This document shows, in pieces, positions 6,280-10,399 of a DNA stretch of 10,399 nt; the first letter of the stretch is position 1, and each line of letters starts with the position of its first letter. This DNA is from Bacillota bacterium (GTDB lineage Bacteria > Bacillota > UBA994). The stretch is from the NCBI GenBank assembly GCA_018725275.1, contig QLUC01000058.1, positions 1-10,399 of the forward strand, in the 5' to 3' direction. Made by a program: the position numbers and the translations under genes. The notes beneath the pieces are model-generated. The model saw nothing but the letters and a program-made list of their open reading frames with translations, ran no database searches and was not told the DNA's origin.

Positions 6280-7292
6280 AGAGGCTATCGGAGGCCTTTG
6301 GCCCTTCCGGATGTGAGGGCGAGGTCAGGAACATCCTCATGGAAGAGTTGGCTCCCCATGTAAAGGAATGGCGTAGGGACGCCCTAGGTAATCTCATCGC
6401 TGTGAAGGGTAGTGCCGGGGGACTACGCGTCATGCTCGCTGCCCACATGGATGAATGCGGGTTGATGATTTCGTCTATCGACCGCTCAGGACTACTGCGG
6501 TTTCGCAAAGTGGGGGGAATCGACGACCGAGTTCTAGTATCGAAGCATGTAATTGTGGGCTCGAAAAAGATTTCCGGAGTGATCGGCGCGAAAGCAGTAC
6601 ATCTGCAAAAGCCCGATGAACGGAATCAGATCATACCCCTGAGCGGACTGTATATCGATATTGGCGCCAAGAGTAAGGAGGACGCAGAGAAGTTAATAAA
6701 GATTGGCGATTATGTCGTCTTTGCGACGGAATATAAGGCGCTCAGCGACACAGTCGTGGTCGGGAAGTCTTTTGATGATCGTGCCGGTTGTGCTGTACTG
6801 GTAGAGGTGCTAAAAGATGAGTATGCGCTAGATATCTATGGTGCTTTTACCGTCCAGGAAGAGATCGGGCTGCGCGGGGCAGGAGTGGCAGCTTACGCCA
6901 TAGAACCAGATCTCGCCATTGTGTTAGAGGGGACTACCTGCAGCGATATTCCGCCTAGCAAAGAATATGGTTACTGCACGACACTAGGTCAAGGTCCCGC
7001 CATCACCATTATGGATGCCTCCGTTATCTGCGACCGGCGCATGATCGCTGAACTGGTGCGAATTGCTAAGGACCATGATATCCCTTTGCAGTTCAAGCGT
7101 TCCGTTACCGGCGGCAGTGATGCCGGTAAGATTAATCAGACCAAGGCTGGGGTCCCGGTCGTTGTCATTTCGGTGCCCTGCCGCTACATTCATTCTCCAA
7201 TTTCGATGCTCAACCTCACGGATTTCCATAACACTATTAAATTAGTAAAGCTGTTCCTGAAAAGCATAGCTGAAGGAGGGTTTGTATTATGA
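6270..7292 (+). CDS. M42 family metallo-aminopeptidase, copy 2 (FrvX-like)
   Basis: Second M42 paralogue, 340 residues, with all expected metal and catalytic positions: LAAHMDE (H59, D61), FDDR (D169-D170), TVQEEIGLRGA (E197-E198) and YIHSP (H308). The fifth metal-binding position is Glu, not Asp: LAIVLEGTTCSDIPP (E220), a form found in part of the family and different from copies 1 and 3. The pocket loop is VTGGSDAG (279-286) rather than GPSGTDAW as in copy 1. The ATG overlaps the end of copy 1 by 10 bases, with GGAGGG (6258-6263) six bases upstream, so translation is coupled but also has its own site. It has the M42 insert domain and no signal peptide, and is presumably a cytosolic oligomer, alone or mixed with its neighbours. 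Confidence 0.92.
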   Translation: MLLKRLSEAFGPSGCEGEVRNILMEELAPHVKEWRRDALGNLIAVKGSAGGLRVMLAAHMDECGLMISSIDRSGLLRFRKVGGIDDRVLVSKHVIVGSKKISGVIGAKAVHLQKPDERNQIIPLSGLYIDIGAKSKEDAEKLIKIGDYVVFATEYKALSDTVVVGKSFDDRAGCAVLVEVLKDEYALDIYGAFTVQEEIGLRGAGVAAYAIEPDLAIVLEGTTCSDIPPSKEYGYCTTLGQGPAITIMDASVICDRRMIAELVRIAKDHDIPLQFKRSVTGGSDAGKINQTKAGVPVVVISVPCRYIHSPISMLNLTDFHNTIKLVKLFLKSIAEGGFVL

Positions 7293-8278
7293 AGGAGCTC
7301 ATCAAGAAAGTAGTCGAAACCTATGGTCCAGCCGGTAGCGAGGCGCAAATAAGAGAGTTAATTCGCTCTGAGATAGCTCCTTATGTCGATGAAATGCGGG
7401 TAGATGCTCTGGGCAATTTGATTGCCTTAAAGCGTGGGGGCGGCAAGAAACTCATGCTGGCCGCCCATATGGATGAAATAGGGATTATCGTCACTCATAT
7501 TGATAAGAATGGGTTTCTGCGCTTCTTTCCGGTAGGGGGTTTATCGCCATTGACCCTAATCGGTAACCGCGTAATGTTTGAAAACGGCACCTTGGGGGTA
7601 GTCGGCGCAGAAAAATTAGAGGCGCAAAAGGACTTATCGCTTAACAAGCTATTCATTGACATCGGGGCCGCCTCGAAGACAGAAGCAGAAGTGAAGGTCG
7701 GCATTGGTGATGTGGCGTGTATGTCGCGCGAATTTGTCGACCTCGGTACGCGTTTAGTAGCTAAGGCGATGGACGACCGCATTGCCTGCGCTATCTTGAT
7801 CGAAGCATTGAAAGCAGTTCGCGAACCTACTTATGATATTTATGCCGTGTTTACCACGCAGGAAGAAGTAGGGCTTAGAGGGGCAAGGGTTGCCGCATAC
7901 GATATCACCCCCGACCTAGGCATAGCCATCGATGTAACCAGAACCGGCGATACACCCGAGTCTATCACCATGGATGTCAGTCTGGGAAAAGGGCCCACGG
8001 TGAAAATTCGTGATTCGAGCCTGCTCTGCACTCCTAGTGTACGCAAGTTCATGGAAGAAGTGGCCCAGCAAAATAGCATTATGTATCAGCTTGAAGTTTT
8101 AGAGGCGGGTGGCACCGACGCGGGGGCCATCCAACTGACTAAGGGTGGCATTCCGGCAGGCGTGATGTCCATCCCATGTCGGTACATTCATACAGCGAGC
8201 GAAATGGTAGATTACAGTGACGTCCAAAACGGCGTAAAACTACTCGTGGGGATTATGGAGACGGAATTCAAGGGCTAG
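7289..8278 (+). CDS. M42 family metallo-aminopeptidase, copy 3 (YsdC-like)
   Basis: Third M42 paralogue, 329 residues, the shortest. Catalytic set complete: LAAHMDE (H60, D62), MDDR (D162-D163), TTQEEVGLRGA (E192-E193), IAIDV (D215) and YIHTA (H301). The pocket loop is EAGGTDAG (272-279). The insert domain carries GVVGAEKLEAQ (103-113), where other family members usually have a GxxGxxxxH element as in copy 1, so the usual His there is missing. The start ATG overlaps the copy 2 stop as ATGA (7289-7292), after GAAGGAGGG, which is a strong ribosome binding site. It is the last gene before a terminator hairpin. Copies 1 to 3 share the fold and most motifs but are clearly diverged, so the triplication is old and the copies probably differ in specificity. 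Confidence 0.92.
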   Translation: MKELIKKVVETYGPAGSEAQIRELIRSEIAPYVDEMRVDALGNLIALKRGGGKKLMLAAHMDEIGIIVTHIDKNGFLRFFPVGGLSPLTLIGNRVMFENGTLGVVGAEKLEAQKDLSLNKLFIDIGAASKTEAEVKVGIGDVACMSREFVDLGTRLVAKAMDDRIACAILIEALKAVREPTYDIYAVFTTQEEVGLRGARVAAYDITPDLGIAIDVTRTGDTPESITMDVSLGKGPTVKIRDSSLLCTPSVRKFMEEVAQQNSIMYQLEVLEAGGTDAGAIQLTKGGIPAGVMSIPCRYIHTASEMVDYSDVQNGVKLLVGIMETEFKG

Positions 8279-8292
8279 ATAATCTATGGAGG

Positions 8293-8320
8293 AAAACGCG
8301 CCCAAGGGGGCGCGTTTTTT
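8293..8320 (+). terminator. Intrinsic terminator after the M42 peptidase operon
   Basis: An 11-bp perfect stem, AAAACGCGCCC (8293-8303) with GGGCGCGTTTT (8308-8318), has a four-base AAGG loop and runs into TTTTTT ending at 8320, fifteen bases after the last peptidase stop. It separates the peptidase operon from the S41 protease gene. The remaining 66 bases to the S41 start show no convincing promoter. Confidence 0.93.
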
Positions 8321-8386
8321 GCACCACCTTTGTAGCAGCGTCATACTATGTACGGTCACATACTGCGTAAAAAGGGGGTGCATCCT

Positions 8387-9733
8387 ATGACTGACCCGAG
8401 TTGGATGCAAGACAACCCGTCGCAGGTTTTAACAAACCAAGAGGAATCGGAGAAAAAAAGGCGAATACAACTAGGTCAAGAAGGTTCAGCGCAACCACTT
8501 TGTTTGAGAGGTGTTACTGTGGAATTTAGAAAACTTTCAAGGTACAAACTCATTGCCATGTGCGCATTTTTCCTTGTCGTCGGCCTGTTCCTCGGAGCAA
8601 TTAGTCAATATGTTGTGGGGCCAAATTTAGCCATCGCCCTGTCGCGGCTTGGCCTGCCCATTAATCCCCAACTGTCAAAGCTCATTGCGGTGCAGAACTT
8701 GGTGCTGGAACGCCATGTGTCTACCGAGCTTGATCCAAACGTCATGATGGAAAACGCCATTCGCGGTATGTTGACGCGTGTTGACGGGGGTTACACCAGA
8801 TATGAAAGTCCTGATGAGGCTAGAGAGACCACAGAACAAGGTGCAGGCGAGTATTCCGGCATAGGAGTTTCGGTGCGCATGGTTGAAGAACAAGTGCATA
8901 TCGAAGCGGTCTTTCGGGGCACGCCTGCTCACCGAGCAGGCCTATTGCCACGAGACATTATTATCTCGGTCAATGGTGAAAACATCCGCGGGCTATTGTT
9001 GCGCGATATCACGGGCCGCATTAAGGGGTTGGTTGGAACGGATGTGGAGCTCACCATCTTCCGCCCGGCACTAAATAGCGCCCTAGAATTTAAGATTACC
9101 AGAGCGCGCATCATAGTTCCGGTCGTTGAATCTACCATTATTACTCCGAGGCTTGCTCATGTAATCCTCACTCAATTTACGACTACTGCTACTGACCAAA
9201 TGCGACAGACGTTGCTTCGTTTAGAACAAGATGGCGTCAAGCATATACTGCTCGACTTGCGTTTTAATCCCGGCGGGCACACCTCGGTGGTGGAGGCAAT
9301 AGCAGATTTTTTCCTCGACCCAAACCTAGTAATTTACAAGACTATAGACCGCGCCGGAGAAATAACCGAGTATAGAACCAGTCAACCCAAGCTTTTCACC
9401 GGCGATGTTTCGGTGTTGGTCAATCAGGGCAGCGCCTCGGCATCGGAAATTCTGGCGGGCGCTTTGCGGGATCATCGCCAGGCTAAAATCTTAGGGACAA
9501 CTACTTTCGGTAAAGGCACCGTGCAGCAGGGGTTCTCGATTCTCGATGGATCTAGAGTTTGGGTAACAGTCCAGACCTACAGAACGCCGGCGGGGGTAGA
9601 TATTAACAAGGCTGGTATCGTGCCCGACGTGGTTATCGAACCGGCACAACCTGCCGAGCCTACAGCTCCCGAACCAGTCGACACTCAACTTCGCGACGCG
9701 CTGAAGTATATTCAGGATAATCTCCTAAAGTAG
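8387..9733 (+). CDS. S41 family C-terminal processing peptidase (CtpA/CtpB type)
   Basis: Membrane-anchored serine protease that cuts proteins from the C-terminus in the envelope. From the ATG at 8387 (448 residues): a hydrophilic N-terminal stretch of about 45 residues, a membrane helix (about 54-76), a PDZ domain (about 155-228, with YSGIGVSV and HRAGLLPRDIIISVNG), and the S41 core with LRFNPGGH (291-298). The catalytic Ser-Lys-Gln triad is S351 in GSASASE, K376 and Q380 in TFGKGTVQ, with the S-to-K spacing of 25 seen in Prc and D1 protease. A Pro/Glu-rich linker and a helical end follow. ATG 8387 follows AAGGGGGTG (8372-8380), a strong site; an in-frame GTG at 8519 with AGAGGTG would give the more typical 404-residue form starting a few residues before the membrane helix. 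In spore formers relatives process sporulation regulators (CtpB), but the target here is unknown. Confidence 0.93.
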   Translation: MTDPSWMQDNPSQVLTNQEESEKKRRIQLGQEGSAQPLCLRGVTVEFRKLSRYKLIAMCAFFLVVGLFLGAISQYVVGPNLAIALSRLGLPINPQLSKLIAVQNLVLERHVSTELDPNVMMENAIRGMLTRVDGGYTRYESPDEARETTEQGAGEYSGIGVSVRMVEEQVHIEAVFRGTPAHRAGLLPRDIIISVNGENIRGLLLRDITGRIKGLVGTDVELTIFRPALNSALEFKITRARIIVPVVESTIITPRLAHVILTQFTTTATDQMRQTLLRLEQDGVKHILLDLRFNPGGHTSVVEAIADFFLDPNLVIYKTIDRAGEITEYRTSQPKLFTGDVSVLVNQGSASASEILAGALRDHRQAKILGTTTFGKGTVQQGFSILDGSRVWVTVQTYRTPAGVDINKAGIVPDVVIEPAQPAEPTAPEPVDTQLRDALKYIQDNLLK

Positions 9734-9761
9734 ATCATCGGACCAGGGAGGTGGAATTTCT

Positions 9762-10364
9762 ATGCCCTTTATGAATTACTTGGTTGCACCGCTTTTCGCC
9801 TACCTGGTGGGGGCCATACCTACGGCCTATATTGTAGGACGAACACGCAATATAGATATCACCCGCCAAGGCAGCGGCAATGTGGGCGGTACGAACGCCA
9901 TGCGCGTTCTGGGGGTCGGGCCGGGCATCGCGGTTGTAGTATGCGATTTGCTCAAGTCCGCTCTCCCTACATATCTGGCGATGCGACTAGGCGGTTTCGC
10001 CCCGTGGCAGGTGCTCATGATTGCTGGGGCTACGGTTATCGGGCATAACTGGTCGGTCTACATAGGCTTCAAAGGCGGAAAGGGCATTGCCTGCACAATC
10101 GGGGTAAGCGCAGTGCTCTATACGCCAGTCTTACTGATTTCTTTAGGCGTGGCTGCCTGTGTCATGTTCATTACGCGCTACGTTTCGCTAGGCTCGCTCC
10201 TCATGACGACTTTAATCCCTCTGCTTTTGCTTCTCTTGCGCTACGATACAGAATACATCATCTTTGCCACCTTGCTTATGGTGTTGGCATTCTATCGGCA
10301 TCAGAGCAACATCGCCCGACTCCTAGCCGGCACAGAGAACAAAATAGGGAAGCACAAAACATAA
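9762..10364 (+). CDS. plsY: PlsY acyl-phosphate:glycerol-3-phosphate acyltransferase
   Basis: Integral membrane enzyme that transfers the acyl group from acyl-phosphate (made by PlsX) to glycerol-3-phosphate, giving lysophosphatidic acid, the first step of phospholipid synthesis. The 200-residue length is typical. Seen: motif 1 GSGNVGGTN (37-45), motif 2 GFKGGKGIA (102-110), and motif 3 RHQSNIARLLAG (179-190) with His and Ser-Asn, plus about five hydrophobic membrane segments (about 5-25, 52-72, 82-100, 112-136, 140-176). ATG 9762 follows GGGAGGTGG at about seven bases; a second ATG nine bases on is less well placed. It lies 28 bases after the S41 gene and is probably co-transcribed with it. 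The next hairpin suggests the transcript ends after plsY, so the frequent plsY-gpsA arrangement is not seen here. Confidence 0.95.
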   Translation: MPFMNYLVAPLFAYLVGAIPTAYIVGRTRNIDITRQGSGNVGGTNAMRVLGVGPGIAVVVCDLLKSALPTYLAMRLGGFAPWQVLMIAGATVIGHNWSVYIGFKGGKGIACTIGVSAVLYTPVLLISLGVAACVMFITRYVSLGSLLMTTLIPLLLLLLRYDTEYIIFATLLMVLAFYRHQSNIARLLAGTENKIGKHKT

Positions 10365-10372
10365 AAAAAGTG

Positions 10373-10399
10373 CAAGTCTTCCTCTGGGAGGAAGACTTG
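10373..10399 (+). terminator. Probable intrinsic terminator after plsY, cut by the window edge
   Basis: A perfect 12-bp inverted repeat, 10373-10384 with 10388-10399, has a three-base loop and begins nine bases after the plsY stop. The window ends exactly at the end of the 3' arm, so the expected T-tract cannot be seen. The run of A before the stem (10363-10369) would pair with such a tract and suggests a bidirectional terminator. Confidence 0.7.

Noticed and set aside
8319..8347. Possible promoter TTGCAC-17-CATACT before the S41 protease gene
   Set aside because: The -35 box matches only three of six positions and lies on the terminator T-tract; the -10 box is mediocre. Not strong enough to annotate.

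Overview
The window looks like a chromosomal segment of a Bacillota (Firmicutes) bacterium, probably an anaerobic clostridial or related deep-branching lineage of moderate GC content. The evidence is strong AGGAGG-type Shine-Dalgarno sites, frequent TTG/GTG starts, several intrinsic terminators, an mgtE-CBS magnesium transporter, a CtpA/CtpB-type S41 protease, a PlsY acyltransferase, and a tandem cluster of M42 (YsdC/FrvX-like) aminopeptidases. A 59-residue gene whose N-terminus resembles small acid-soluble spore proteins would fit a spore former, but this is tentative. I see no mobile element, CRISPR array, tRNA or rRNA.

Layout. (1) Positions 1-3404, plus strand: a tightly packed operon. It holds the tail of an amidohydrolase, a YdjC/ChbG-type deacetylase, a patatin-like lipase, a purine nucleoside phosphorylase of the MTAP family whose base-binding residues point to 6-oxopurines, and a DUF4438 protein of unknown function. 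A perfect 17-bp terminator hairpin closes it. (2) Positions 3410-5106, minus strand: the mgtE magnesium transporter with its own promoter and a structured leader of about 125 nt. The leader has a long inverted repeat and a hairpin that would occlude the TTG-start ribosome binding site. Upstream of it is a previously unlisted small gene (4927-5106). (3) Positions 5227-8320, plus strand: three overlapping paralogous M42 metallo-aminopeptidase genes, each with a full set of metal/catalytic residues, ending in a terminator. (4) Positions 8387-10399, plus strand: an S41 C-terminal processing peptidase with a TM anchor and PDZ domain, then plsY for phospholipid synthesis, then a hairpin cut by the window edge.

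How the genes fit together. Region 1 looks like a salvage/hydrolysis operon (amide, acetyl, acyl and nucleoside bonds). Region 3 probably encodes cytosolic peptide-trimming TET-type complexes, possibly of mixed subunits. Region 2 is magnesium uptake with probable post-transcriptional control. Region 4 is envelope proteolysis and membrane lipid synthesis. The least explained parts are the mgtE leader, the small minus-strand gene and the DUF4438 gene linked to a purine phosphorylase.
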